Below are positions 22,201 through 33,878 of a stretch of DNA of 64,000 nucleotides, piece by piece. Source of the DNA: Poa pratensis. Lineage: Eukaryota > Streptophyta > Magnoliopsida > Poales > Poaceae. Position numbers and translations under genes: made by a program. The stretch's first letter is position 1. The number at the start of each line of letters is the position of its first letter. The DNA is taken from NCBI GenBank assembly GCA_947311845.1, contig CAMZMU010000107.1, forward strand, positions 20,206,359-20,270,358. The letters are read 5' to 3'. Under the pieces are notes generated by a model. The model saw only the letters and a list, made by a program, of their open reading frames with translations. It was not told where the DNA came from and ran no database searches.

Positions 22201-24059
22201 AGTTCCGGAACACTCGTCCACAATAGTATGACTGAAATGATAAAAGAATGTTCTCGGAATTTGACCCTGAATTAGGGGAGTTTGGACTTTGGAGTCGTGG
22301 AATTTAAAAAATGTCGTATCGAGTTACATAATTCAAAAGAGGAAAGCCTAAAACTAGGATGGCGAATGTGAACTAGATTTAAAACTTGATACCAGGGTGT
22401 GGCCATGCTTCGAACGAGAAGAGTCACTTTTAGGCAGCTTGTGAGGACACTTAGGAGGAGCCAATGCTACAAAATAGCACTCACACCTCTGCAGAAGAGG
22501 TTAAAAGTGATCCATAGCATGTTAAGCAGATAGAGAAAATCCACTCCTTTGTGCCCACTCTGCCACTCAATAAACAATGCTTAGTTAACGTTCTCGGTTC
22601 TTCTACCTTTTTGTCAAAAGTTAATCCTTCTACCTATCTCACCAAGGATCAACTCTGGTCTTCCAAGCCAAATATAAAGATGCAAGTGGGATCTCACTTA
22701 TTCCACTTTTAAATCATTTTTAAATCCACAAGTCATACATTAAACAAATGTTTGAACCAGATGTCTTAAAAGTGGGATATAAACGGATCCTACTTAGGTT
22801 GACCAGGCCTCTGCGCCGCCATGTTCTTCTGAATTCCACTCCCATGGCTCTCCTCTCACTCCTGCTCTTCCCCTCGCCCTTCTCCCAGTCCCTCCCTCCC
22901 ACATGTCCCCTCGCCCTTCTCCAACTCCCTCCCTCCCACATGTCCCCTCATCCTCTTACTCCCACCCGAACGCGTGAGGGAAGGCGCCTCGCCACTGCTC
23001 TAGTCCCCTACTTCTCCGGCCCTTTGCTTTGCTCGTGTTCAAAGCGATCCTCCGCCACCTCCATCCCTATAGCTTCACCATCAATTGCAGACAAGTGTAG
23101 GCCTGGAGCGGGACTGGAGCAGGGTGACCCGTCGGTAGCAACAATTCGTCGTCGAACGGTGGCGTGGCACTTAACCCAGTGAAAGCGGAGCGGGGGGTAG
23201 AAGGCTACCATGGCCTAGGCAGGGCGTGATAAAGATGACAACCATTCTTAGAGTTAGAGGCGGGATCTAAAAGTGAACCAAATTGAAGTTAGAGTTGAAA
23301 TCTCAAACCCATAACAAATTTTAAAGGGTAAAGTAGACTTCTCTCTACTTTGGCTATAACATTTTCTCATTTTTAAGATGACTTAAGTAACGAAAATCAC
23401 AAATGGAGCCTGAGCTATACATAGCCCTCTATTTTGTAAAATACGAAAATCATATTTCGAAGCTCCACAAAAATCTGGAAAAAATCCCAAATGTAGACAA
23501 TAGTACATTCTACAAACGTGTAAAATCTTAATTCAAAATAATTCATATTCTTGGCTACACAAAGATAACAAAATATGATAGATTTAGAAGAGTTGAAATT
23601 AATTCAGATTTTGTCATTGTTTGCACAGCCCAAATACAACATATTTCTAATTGAAATTTTACACTTTGATAGAATATAACATTATCTACATCCATGATGT
23701 TTTTTCCAGATCTTTTTGAAACTCAAATATTATTTTTGAATTCTTTAAAATAAAGAGCTACGAGCTCGAGTTCCATGAAAATTACCTGCCATGCGGAACC
23801 GCTGCACTGGTCCCTCCCTCGTCTTTACACCTGTGCACCGAGCACCGATTGGACCCAGGTGTGCATCATAACGTACCTTTCTTTGAGAGCCTACCATTCT
23901 CGTGACATGACTGGTTGTTCGAGACAGACTTCGTCTCCTTTAGCCAACCAACGTAGAGCAAACGACTCACTCCATCGAGTAACACTCCTACAAACGAACA
24001 GCACACCGTACCATTCCATCTCCTCCCCCTCCTGCTCCGATTCAGGCGTGCGGCACGAC
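22201..24059. other. Intergenic, nothing recognised
   Basis: 22850-22960 is a pyrimidine-rich stretch with repeats of CTCCCTCCCACATGTCCCCT. 23230-23770 is AT-rich. No gene, complete transposon ends or RNA gene could be supported. The 23775-24059 part may include the promoter of the downstream phytocyanin relic. Confidence 0.4.
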
Positions 24060-24744
24060 ATGTCTGTCGCCTCCGCCACGAACCACCGGGTTGCAGCAGC
24101 CGCCGCCGCCGGCCTACTGTTTGTGGTAGTCGCCATGCATCAACATGTCGCAGGAGCTGCACCCAATGCTGCTGTTACTACTACTCACCATGTCGTCGGA
24201 GGTGATCCGGGGTGGGACGTAGCCTCTACGTCCTTGCCTGGTCAGCCGACAGGAACTTCGCCGTCGGGGACTCCCTCTGTAAGTCCAGCCCAGCTCACCC
24301 GTTATACCTGTAGCCATCACGTACGTACTCTCGAGCTTCGTTCGAAGTCTGAGCCGTGATCTCAGGGTTCGCGTACGAGGCTGCGGACGATGGCGGCGTC
24401 ACGGAGGTCGGAGGCGAGGCGGAGTTCGAGGCGTGCGAGGCCGACGACCCATCAGGACGTACACGGAGGGGCTCAGCAGGGTGGGCCTCGACGGCGATGG
24501 CGTGAGGTACTTTCTCAGCGCTGGCCCGGCCAAGTGCAGGAGCGGGCTCAAGCTGCGCGTCGAGGTGCAGGCTGCGGTGTCTTCTGGCGCGTCGGCGTGC
24601 GTGGAGGAGGACGATGGAGTTGCCCTGGCGCCCGCGCCGTCGGCGTCGAGCGGCGCCCCAGGTGCGGCGGTGGCACCGCCGCTGATGCGCCGCGCTGCGT
24701 TGTGTTTGGTCTCTCTGTCGTGCTTTCTGCTCCTGGGTCCGTGA
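24060..24744 (+). pseudogene. Phytocyanin / early nodulin-like protein gene, two frameshifts
   Basis: Phytocyanins are secreted, often GPI-anchored cupredoxin-like proteins. The ATG at 24060 starts an Ala-rich signal peptide and HHVVGGDPGWDVAS. A 1-bp deficit near 24222-24230 shifts the frame before WSADRNFAVGDSL. A good intron follows (GTAAGT at 24279 to CAG at 24365), then FAYEAADDGGVTEV, and a second 1-bp deficit near 24448 before RTYTEGLSRVGLDGDGVRYF. The end is a hydrophobic GPI-type tail (LCLVSLSCFLLLGP). Blue-copper ligand positions read D/G, S, K and L instead of His, Cys, His and Met/Gln, so this is the early-nodulin-like, non-copper type. Splice sites and the rest of the frame are preserved, so either the breaks are recent or they are sequence errors. 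Confidence 0.85.
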
Positions 24745-25346
24745 ACCGGAGTTCGTTGTGTGTTTGGTCAGGTTGCCTACGTACTGTAAGCAAACTATGT
24801 TGGTCGCTCGTGCGCGTGCGCCCGTCCATCCAATAGACGAATGGGTCGCACAATTGAATCATTTACCCCAAGGAAAAGCCTGATGAACACCAAGCTGCCT
24901 TGTGTGGATTATGCAAATAATAATTATATTGTCGTACAACCATATACAATTTACCCCTAACCAACCATATTTTGAACGCAGCAAATAATTTAAACCCTCT
25001 TCATGGTGCGAACCATGACTTCACCTTCAGCGTGCCCATTCATCTGCTCATCACTTCACTTCCACTACGTTGCCCTGGTATAGATCTCCTCATCTGGCAT
25101 ACTAAACAGAAGCTCAGCTCTCTTGCAGGAAACATAAGCAAGCAGGATCATGTAGCCTTAAATAAGATGATGGAATCTCAGAGACCGAAACAGACACCCA
25201 TCAAACAACTTGATGCCCGTTGATCACACAAAATGTACTGGCAAACATGTCCGGCAAGAAACTGGAGGCAGAAACTGCCAGAGACTAAGCCAGCTGCACT
25301 TTCATCATCTCAGGCATCATATTACAATGCGAAAATTGTTATAGCT
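24745..25346. other. Flank of the Copia insertion, no gene seen
   Basis: The first part is the probable 3' region of the phytocyanin relic. 24960-25346 continues, in the pre-insertion locus, directly into 39884. Nothing coding was recognised on either side of the insertion. Confidence 0.4.
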
Positions 25347-25481
25347 TGTGATACGATGAGAGTTGGGGGAATACCACACACGGCTCAAAGGGCACGCGGG
25401 GCTCCTGTTTATAAAGGGGCACGAGGGCCCTAGGGTTAGGGTTTACATAAGAGTCCTAGTTAGGTTAAACTAACTCTAACA
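25347..25481 (-). repeat. 3' LTR of the Copia element
   Basis: On the - strand it starts TGTTAGAGTTAG and ends ATCGTATCACA. It contains a TTTATAAA box at 25408-25415. The preceding Pol frame ends inside it, with its stop at 25476-25478. Two transitions separate it from the other LTR. Confidence 0.95.
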
Positions 25482-27770
25482 CCCCCCCGCAGTCGCAGCG
25501 GGAGCTTTACAGACGCTGAGACTAGACCGAAATTCTAAGAACAAAGGAGAGGCTAATCCTTTAGTCATAATGTCAGCGAACTGATGGCTAGAGGGAACAT
25601 GAAGAACCCTGACCTCGCCGAGAGAAACTTTCTCTCGAACAAAATGAATATCTATCTCTATATGCTTCGTACGTCGATGTTGAACCGGGTTTGAAGACAT
25701 GTAGACGGCAGAGATGTTGTCGCAGTAGACGATGGTGGCCGATGAGAGGGGACGATGGAGCTCACCAAGCAGCTGTCGTAGCCAGCAGCTCTCAGCGACA
25801 GCGTGAGCCACGGCTCGGTATTCAGCCTCCGCGCTGGACCGAGAGACCGTGGTTTTTCGCTTCGATGACCAGGAGATCAAATTGTCTCCGTAGTAGACAC
25901 AGTAGCCAGAAGTCGAGCATCGAGTGTCGGGGCAGCCCGCCCAATCAGCATCGGAGTATGCTGTGAGCGTGGTCGAAGAAGAGACACCAAGCTGTAGACC
26001 CATGTCGAGAGTGCCTTTGACGTAGCGAAGAATGCGCTTGACCAAGGCCAGGTGCGAAGCGCGAGGATCATGCATGTGTAAACACACCTGCTGAACAGCA
26101 TAGGCAAGATCAGGACGCGTCAGTGTGAGGTACTGAAGAGCACCCGCGATGCTTCGGTAGTCGGAGGGGTCAGCGACAGGAGCTCCCTCGTCGGCGGAGA
26201 GCTTGGCACTGGTGTCAATTGGCGTAGGAGAGGGGTGGCATTCTGACATGCCTGCTCGCTGAAGAATATCGACGGCGTACTGCCGTTGAAACAGAAACAA
26301 TGTTGTGGACGTGCGCTGTACTGCAATTCCCAAGAAGAAGGACAAATCGCCCAAGTCCGTCATGGAGAATTCAGCATGGAGAAGCGCGGTGAGCCGCTGC
26401 AGCAGGGTCGAGGAAGACGCGGTGATGATGATGTCGTCGACGTAGAGCAGAACATATGCGAGTGCATCACCCTCCTTTAGCACGAACAGGGACGTGTCGG
26501 AGACCGAGGCGGTGAAGTGAAGCTGGCGGACGAAGGAGGCGAACCGCTGGTACCACGCACGCAGAGCCTGCTTCAATCCGTAAAGAGAGCGATGAAGCTG
26601 ACAGACATGGTCTGGTTGTCGAGAATCGACGAAACCGGACGGTTGCTGGCAGTAGACCACCTCATCAAGAGTGCCGTTGAGGAAGGCATTCTTGACGTCG
26701 AGTTGCCGAATAGACCAACCAGCAGAGAGAGCAATGCTGAGAACGAGGCGGATCGTGGCCGGCTTCACAACCGGGCTGAACGTCTCGTCGTAATCCACGC
26801 CCGCTTGTTGAGAGAACCCGTGGACAACCCAGCGAGCTTTGTAGCGAGCAAGAGAGCCAGCAGAGTGAAATTTATGTCGAAAAATCCACTTGCCAGAGAC
26901 GATGTTGGCTCGAGAGGGCCGAGGGACCAAGGACCAGGTGCCGTTGTCGATGAGAGCTCGAACCTCCTCGGTCATGGCATCACGCCAGTGAGGGTCTTGG
27001 AGAGCGGCACGGTACGTCGAGGGTACTGGGGAGAGTGCTGCTGTCGTGGCCGAGAGGTTGAGCCGCTCGCGAGGAGGGACGACGATCCCAGCTTTGGCAC
27101 GAGTCCGCATGACATGCGGACCGGGTGCAGGCCGTGGAGTAGGAGCGTCGGGGCGCGGCGACGTCGGCGGAGATGACGGCGGTGACGAGCCTGGAGACGA
27201 TGGCGGAGATGACGGCGGTGACGAGGTCGGGCTCGCCGTAGGCGTGCGTGTTGACGATGGTGCAGGTGATGACGGCGGGAACGAGGTAGACGCGGCGCAA
27301 GTCGCTGGCACGGGCCGCGGCCGTGGCAGAGAAGACGACCAAAGCTCTGCCGCGGCAGAGTCGTCGTGGGTGGCCACCACTGTAGGCGCGGCACGCGGCG
27401 GCTGTGACGGGACCGCGGGTGGGACCCGCGTAGGGGCCACAGGGACGGCGTGTTCCTGCAAGAACCCGAGATCGGGGCGCGATGAGGACCCGTGTACGGC
27501 GGCGAAGGGAAACACCTCCTCATCGAAGACGACGTGCCGGGAGACGATGACGCGGCGTGTAGTTGGGTCGTAGCAGCGGAACCCCTTGTGCGTCGAGGGG
27601 TAGCCGAGGAAGACGCACACACGGGAGCGTGGCTGGAGCTTCTGCGTCGTCGTGGCAGCCATGTTGGGGTAGCACAGACAGCTGAAGACGCGTAGATGAT
27701 CATATTGGGCGGGGTTACCATAGAGCTTCTCGTACGGAGTGGCCAAACCGATGACCTTGCAAGGCCGACG
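25476..27770 (-). pseudogene. Copia Pol, 3' half: integrase C-terminus, reverse transcriptase, RNase H
   Basis: From the insertion point at 27770 the frame is open to its natural stop. It begins with the end of the integrase (TPYEKLYG, SRVCVFLGYP), then a Pro/Ser/Thr-rich linker, then RVT_2 starting near WRDAMTEEV (about 26985). The catalytic YVDD lies at about 26433-26444. RNase H carries AYSDADWAG near 25945 and SSAEAEYRA near 25830. This half has no stop or frameshift, so it was probably sound when the nested element separated it from its 5' half. It cannot now be translated as one protein. Confidence 0.93.
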
Positions 27771-28704
27771 TGTCGTGTCTCGTTGCACGGACACCGGGAG
27801 TATAGGATACCCCCTTTTAGGTTCGGCACGGGGCGCGAAGGAGGCTGAGAATCGTCTTCTTGGGCGGAGTCTAGATCAAGCTCTCCTCTCCACGATCAAA
27901 GCATGCAACCAAAGGGACACAAGGAGCTACCCAGGTTCAGGCCGCCCGGAGGCTAAAAGCCCTACTCCTGCATGTCTGGATTGATGAGTTCTTCATAGTG
28001 TGGCTTACAATGGAACCTCCCGGACAGGGTACCCGGAAGGGTTTTGGCCCGAGGTAGAAGAAGGACAGATCCTGACCCGAGGAGATCACCTTCCTCTCTA
28101 CCTTCGCAGCCCTAGTCTAGTCTTGCTCTGGTTCTAGCTTGTGTTCGTCCTTGTTCTATCTTGTCCTCCCCTCCTCCGTGCCTTGGTCCTCCTTTTATAG
28201 GCTAAGGGGTTGCCACAGGGTCACGTGAGGGGCATGAGGGACCTTCGGGGTGAAGGACCCTCCTCATCTAGTTTAGGGGGAGACGTGGCCTCTCCTCAGC
28301 CTAGCGTCTCCTCTGGGTTAGGTGGGAGCGTCCGCCTTGGGGTGGACAGGAGCTGACACCACCACGGGACGTGCTTCCCGCCCGCGCTGCCTTCGCCTTG
28401 CTTCCCAAGTCTTCCGCGGTGAGGTGGAGTGCTTATCCACAGGAACGTGGGAAGTACCCGAGAGGGAGCCTGGCCTCCTGCCGGGAACTCGGGCTCTCGG
28501 GTCCTTCCTGGCCTTCTTGCTTGATTCGGGGACCCGGAAGGTCCCCAGGACCGGAGCCCTTAGTCGATGTAGGCCATGCGTGTCTTGACGGTGAACCCGC
28601 CAGCTTGACTTGAGTCTTGGTCTTGTCCATCTTCATCTTGGGCCCACATGGGGTGGACCCACTTTGGCAGTACTAGGGGAACCCCATGTTCCACTGTTGC
28701 GACA
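27771..28704 (-). repeat. 3' LTR of the nested LTR retrotransposon (934 bp)
   Basis: This uninterrupted copy has TGTCG...CGACA ends. It serves as the empty-site reference for the CACTA inserted in the other LTR: GCCTTG runs directly into CTTCCCAAG here, whereas in the other copy the CACTA and a second TTG lie between them. Confidence 0.93.
28191..28202 (-). promoter_or_regulatory. TATA box of the LTR promoter
   Basis: CCTATAAAAGGA on the - strand matches a strong plant TATA box. The same box is in the other LTR at 34302-34313. It supports transcription of the element on the - strand, toward gag. Confidence 0.65.
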
Positions 28705-29151
28705 GTAGCCCCCGGGCATGGTCCCGGCGGCTCTTGCTCCAGCTGCCGGGGCCATGGCCTAAAGATAGGTCAAAGTGGGTCCCGGGCACCTGGTCTTCTC
28801 AGCTCCGTTGGGGACCCGCCGAGGCGAGGTAGAGACGAGCCCCCGGGTCCTGTTGACTGAATCACGGCGAACGTTGCGATTCATACGGACCCCTTGCTTA
28901 TCCTGGAATCCAACGGGCGAAACGCGCAGAAATCGGCACGCCCCCTCGATCCCCACGTCCGTCGGAGTAATGGGGCCGCGACGTGACGTGTGGGATGCCT
29001 TATAAGCCACGACTGGCTTCCACTGTAGCCGTTACCTCTCCAGATTCGCCGAAATCCCCAAATCGCCGCCCAGGAGACTCCTTCTCCCTGACTTCGCCAA
29101 TCGCCGCCTCCCGCCTTGGCCGCCGCCGTTCCTTGTTCTTGCCCCCAGCCC

Positions 29152-32100
29152 ATGCCGCCTAAGCGAGATAGGACGGGAGTGAGGAAGATGTCGCAATCTG
29201 CCGCCGAGAAGATGGCGATGGAGGCTTCCCTGGCCGAAGCGCCGCCCTCGATGAGGGTGACTCAGGCCCTCTTTTTCCCAGTGAGTATGCGTCAGAGAAA
29301 GCCATCCAACGCGTCCGCCAATCCCTGGCCGCGAGCTTCCGCGGTACTGAGGGAGTGGTGGTGCGCCCTGGGAGCGGTCCTCAACGAGAAGGGGAGGTGA
29401 TTACTTTCCACGATTTCTCCGTCGTCGGCCTTCTTCCTCCGTTCTCCGAGTTCTTCGCAGCAATCTTGGAGGCTTACGGATTGCATATGCTGCACTTGCA
29501 CCCCAATGCCGTGATGATGCTTGCTACTTTTGCCTATGCCTGCGAGGCATTTGCGGGTGTCATGCCCTCGGTGGCCCTGTTCCGCCACTTCTTCGTTCCA
29601 CGCCTGGGGAAGTCCAAGTGGATCGCTGGCGGTGTCTCTTTCTGCCTCCGGAGAGATGCGGCGCACCAGTACCCGGAAACATTCACCAAGGCCTCGGTTG
29701 GAGAATGGAGGCACAACTGGTATTTTGTCGAAGCTGACGGGACCAATCCCCATCTGATGACTCCATATTATCCAGCGGAGCGACTGGCACACTCGAAGGA
29801 GAGAAGCTCTCAAGGGGAAGCACTGGCTCCAGTCATCAACAGGTTGGCTGCGCTCGTGCAAGGGGAGTGACGGGTGCCATGATCCTGGCAGACTTTCTTC
29901 ACAGGGGGATTGCCCCTTGCAGTTCCGGAGCCGCCCGCTCTGGGAACTCAATCAGGTGGGCAGCAGCCTTCCACGGTCTAGATTCCACTTGACAGAGACC
30001 ACCTGGGCTCTGTCCATGGGCTACATATTGCCATGGGTACCCTTCGAGTTCCAGGATGAGACCTTGCCGCTGTTCGAAGATCCGGCCGCCGACGGTATCC
30101 GATCTTCGATGCCAGAGTGTAATGAGTACGGGGTGGCGGGTACTACCAAGATCGAGCCCCCGCCGGCACCCAAAACACGCAGTCTTCAAGGAGGTAGGCC
30201 AAGGGAGCAAGGCCTTGCCCACGGGGACGTTTCCCCTGAAGAACCTGGGACTTCGGATGACGAAGGCGACGAAGCGACTCCTCCGGGAGTACCTTGCGGG
30301 GCGGAGGCCCCGGCGCTCCTTCCGGGGCGGCGACAAACCCGCCGGGTGACGAACTCCCAGAGCAGCCTGTGCCGCCGAGCTCGCCGTCGTTGCAGGAGTC
30401 TGATCAGGTGTCGGAGGCCATCCCTCCTCCCCTTGCTGACATGGAGGTAGGGGAGGAGAGCCTGTCCTTGCCGGACCTCTTTGACGACTTGGTGCAGAAG
30501 AGGTGGAGCTTCTCCGGATCGAAGAGAGCCCGCCGGTAAGTTTTGATGGCATCTGTCTTTGAAAGCGGAGTTGTTTTTCTTCTGCCGCCGTCCTGACTTC
30601 TGACTTTCATTTCTTGCACAGGAGCCCGACCCCGGAGTGGCCAAGCAAGCGACCCCGGAGAGGCGAGGACGTCGAAGCGTCGAGCTCCACCGGCACCTCC
30701 GACGGAGGCAACTCCGAGCCCCGAGCCCCCAGTCCGCCCCAAGGACCAGGGGGTGGCTCCGGTCGTCGCAGACGAGGCGGAGGCTGTCGGCGCGAAAGGC
30801 CCTGGGGAGAGGCGCGACGTGGATCCCCAGGCGACCCTCGGACCGCGAGGACTCGCAGCAGGCGGGTACATCCCCGGGGCTCCGCCCCGGGAACGCTGAC
30901 CCCTGCCCTGAACCCGGGAGAGTTGAGGAAGGCCCCGGGTTCTCCAAGACGTTCTCCAGCGTCTCGGAGTTCTTGTCTTCTGCCCGTGCCGAACTGGCGC
31001 GGCTGGTGCCCCGACCTCCGACAGCGGGGAGCACTCGCAGGCTCGCGAGCTGCGGCTTCCCTCCGGGGAGGAAGCTCGCAGCGCCCGTGAACTGAAGCTG
31101 GCGGCGGACGAAGAGCTGCTCTATGCTTGGGAACAGCGAGTGGCCAGCCGCGAGAAAGAGCTGGAGCGACGAGAGGCCGAGCTGGAAGATGAAGAGCGCC
31201 ACTACCTTGGCACCATTGAGGAGCTCCAGATCAGATGGAGCGGGACGAGGACCGCTTCGAACAAGGCCTGGAGAACGTGGCTAGCTGGGCTCGCAGCGAG
31301 GTGAAAATGACCTTCGAGCCAAAAGCAGAGCCGCCTCGTCGCTAGGCAAGCAGGTCTCTAAACTCCAGAGCGAGCTCAAGAGCGAGAGGGAAAGGCGGGA
31401 ACAAGCCTTCTCGGATTTCCAGAGAGCCAGGGGCGAAAGAGATAGCTTGTCCGCCCGGGCTGAGGCGATGACGGCCACGATTGAGGCGCAGAAGCAGGCC
31501 CTCAAAACAGCTGAGAAGTTTAAGCAAGAGGCCATGGCTGGCCGCGTCGCCATGGAAAGGAAGATCCGGGAACTGGGCGATGCAATTGACTTCTGGAAGG
31601 ACAAAGATGCGCGCATGACTGTCCTTCGCAAGAAAGAAACAAAGGAGCTGGCTGATGGGCGTGCGGCGATGGAAGCGTCCAAATCCCAAGCTCAGATTGC
31701 GTGGCACCAACATGAGCAGGTGTCCAACCAGCTGACGGGAGTGCAGGCAGAGCTGGCGGAAGCGAAGGGTGCACTTGAGAAAGAGCGACGGCGATTTGCT
31801 CACCACCGCCGTGATGACACAACGTCTTGCTCCAGATGAACCACGGGTCCTTGGACATCGTGCAGGAGTTCACGAACTTGGGAGTGCCTTCTCCGCCCGT
31901 CCTCATGGCCGACCATTCCACTTCCTTCGCCCGCTATCCCGGGTTCTTGAAGTACGTGGCCTCGCTCATCAAAGGTATCAAGGAGCAGGTTAGCAGAGCC
32001 ACTCGCCTTGCTGGGGAACAGGCAGTGAGGCAGGTGACGACCCGATTCGTCACAGCGCTTCGCCAGCGACACCCGCAGCTCTCCTTGCTATCCGAGCTGG

Positions 32101-32192
32101 AGGCGCCTGAACCCGGGACGCCGCTTCCTCCAGACGTGACCCGCCAGGTGGAGGAGATCTTGAAGCACCTTTCCCGAGAAGATGACCCGTGA
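29152..32192 (+). pseudogene. Opposite-strand ORF of the nested retrotransposon: Transposase_28-like domain plus coiled coil, frameshifted
   Basis: The ORF set starts MPPKRDRTG at 29152. After a frame change near 29390 it carries the domain known as putative gypsy type transposon (PF04195-like): FSEFFAAILEAYGLHMLHLH, CEAFAGVMPSVALFRHFF, GGVSFCLRRD. Downstream frames include LSMGYILPWVPFEFQDETLP (about 30015), an acidic linker, and a long coiled coil at about 31100-31800 rich in Glu, Lys, Arg and Ala. The final piece ends EEILKHLSREDDP before a TGA at 32190-32192. Several frame changes show decay, though some could be introns (for example GTAAGT at 30537 to CAG near 30621). Such opposing or extra ORFs are known in some plant Gypsy elements; their function is unclear. 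Confidence 0.65.
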
Positions 32193-32654
32193 ACCTGTGA
32201 AGTCCTGAAAAGGACAATACCAGGGGCCGTGAACCATGCTTTTGTACTGATATTGCCAACTGGCTTATGAACTCATGCTTTTGAATGTAAATAACTTCTT
32301 CCCAAAGTATATAAGTTTTATTGTACTCGTGGGGGCTTTACGCTCTCGGGAAGGATCCAAAGGTGTGAGCGCTAACCAGCCGTGGGCACTCAGACTGATC
32401 TGAAGTGCGGACACAGGGCGCAACCCCCCAAAGGACCCACCGTTTCCTGACCGCACGGACCTCAGCCCACGATTCCACTGCCCGAGGGAAACTGACAGTG
32501 TCATCGCGAAGGCGCTGCCCTAGGTGAACGCCCGCTTTCGCCTTAGCCAAGGCGGATCTTCTATGCCGTGTTTCAGACATAATTCTGCCTTGCCTAGCAA
32601 TTCTTGGCGGGGACAAGGCTTCCAACCGAGATAGCCTCCAATGCCAACCAAGGG

Positions 32655-32890
32655 CATGATTGGCTGGCTTGCGCCGGTCCGGAGACCATTTGTGCTACTT
32701 GCTCGAGTTACCCGGAGACCACCCAACTGGTGATCGGCGACTTGCTGGCGTATCAGAGACGCCGGTCCGGAGACCCCACGGTTGTCTTAGTTTCCTGGAC
32801 CCGGATGTTCCTTGTTTGGCGATCAGGCAATCTGGCTGGCTCATGCCGGTCCGGAGACCCTGAAGCTGCTTTACTCGCGGGATCCTGATG
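32655..32890. repeat. Direct repeats of GCCGGTCCGGAGACC between the two converging ORFs
   Basis: Three exact copies (near 32673, 32761 and 32847) at about 86-88-bp spacing, plus a degenerate TACCCGGAGACCACC copy near 32709, lie between the end of the + ORF and the end of gag on the - strand. Each contains the palindrome TCCGGA. Confidence 0.7.
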
Positions 32891-33704
32891 CTAGCCACTT
32901 AGCAATCCGATACTTCTGAGGGGGTCCACTTGGTCCAGGCTGTATCGTGACGATGTGACCTGGGTGATCCCATTCTCCGTGGGCCACGTCTCCGCAGATG
33001 AAGGTTTGATCCCAGCTAGCTGCAGCTTGCCCTTGACTGCTTTGTATCTGTGGGGGCGCCGGTAGTAAGCAAGGCTCCGGGAGCTCTTCAGTCTGGGTGG
33101 ATGCATTGGCAAAGGTCCGAAAAGATCTTCCCTTCTGAGGAACCCCAGCTGTGGCACTCCTCTTGGCTTTCTTGGACTTCTTGTTGAAAGGGCAATCTCG
33201 GCTGATGTGTCCTGGTTCTCCGCACGAATAGCAATCACCGTTCTTCTGGCGTATCTGAATGTCGTTGAATTGTCGGCAATCTTCCAGACTGTGCCGGTCA
33301 GATATGTGGTACATGCACCACACTCCAGGCTGGCCATCTTTGCGCAGAGGAATCTGGAGTTCTTGGGGCACGTAGATGAGAGGATCTTCTTGTCGAGGCT
33401 CGCTTTTTGTGTCTTGGTCGAGGTTTTCCTTATCCAGAAGCGGCACTGTGGTCGGCGCATCGGAACAGAGTTCCTCCTTCGCTCCATGCGTCCATGGGGA
33501 AAGAGGGACATCAATGTTCGTGGCACCTTCCTCAGGTCTTCCCGTGCTGACCAGAGAGCTGATATAAGCGGCTGGAGGGACGAAGTGGACTCCGAAGGCG
33601 CGATCTTTAGCGGCAGGTGCCGGCGAGGATTCGTCAAGAACGAAACCGAGGCCGGGGTACCGCAGGAACTCAAACGCTGCCTTTCCCTTTCTCTTCTTTG
33701 TCAT
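32871..33704 (-). CDS. Gag-like nucleocapsid protein of the nested retrotransposon
   Basis: A single open frame of 277 residues starts at the ATG at 33704, near the primer-binding site end of the element. It has a Lys-rich start, an acidic middle and two Cys/His clusters: CMYHISDRHSLEDC, a CX3H-type variant common in grass Gypsy Gag, and a classical zinc knuckle CYSCGEPGHISRDC at about residues 160-175. A basic KKSKKAKR stretch follows. The capsid domain usual in full-length Gag is not obvious, so this is probably the C-terminal part only. No protease or RT follows, so mobilisation would need proteins from another element. Confidence 0.7.
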   Translation of the reverse strand: MTKKRKGKAAFEFLRYPGLGFVLDESSPAPAAKDRAFGVHFVPPAAYISSLVSTGRPEEGATNIDVPLSPWTHGAKEELCSDAPTTVPLLDKENLDQDTKSEPRQEDPLIYVPQELQIPLRKDGQPGVWCMYHISDRHSLEDCRQFNDIQIRQKNGDCYSCGEPGHISRDCPFNKKSKKAKRSATAGVPQKGRSFRTFANASTQTEELPEPCLLPAPPQIQSSQGQAAASWDQTFICGDVAHGEWDHPGHIVTIQPGPSGPPQKYRIAKWLASGSRE

Positions 33705-33860
33705 CTTGAATGTCGGATTCGGTATTTCTCTTCACGAGAGCCGAAACTAGCGCCGTTCCGAAGGCGTTGGAACAGATCTTGACACGGACTGAAAGCTTGA
33801 CGCCGAACTTGACGATGAACTTGAGGTTGATGAAGAAGAAGACGAATCCAGCACTTGCGC

Positions 33861-33878
33861 CCCCTACCTGGCGCGCCA
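33861..33878 (-). other. Primer-binding site of the nested retrotransposon
   Basis: TGGCGCGCCAGGTAGGGG starts two bases inside the 5' LTR (- strand) and begins with TGG, the complement of the CCA end of a tRNA. The tRNA itself was not identified. Confidence 0.75.

Noticed and set aside
22748..23182. 144-aa + strand ORF
   Set aside because: Low-complexity pyrimidine-rich source sequence, no domain, no splice or promoter support.
26517..27573. Long + strand ORFs of 219 and 175 aa
   Set aside because: Antisense to the intact Copia RT/integrase frame and compositionally a shadow of it.
30186..31202. 338-aa - strand ORF in the nested retrotransposon
   Set aside because: Antisense to the Transposase_28/coiled-coil ORF; Arg/Ser/Pro-rich shadow without a recognisable domain, although on the same strand as gag.
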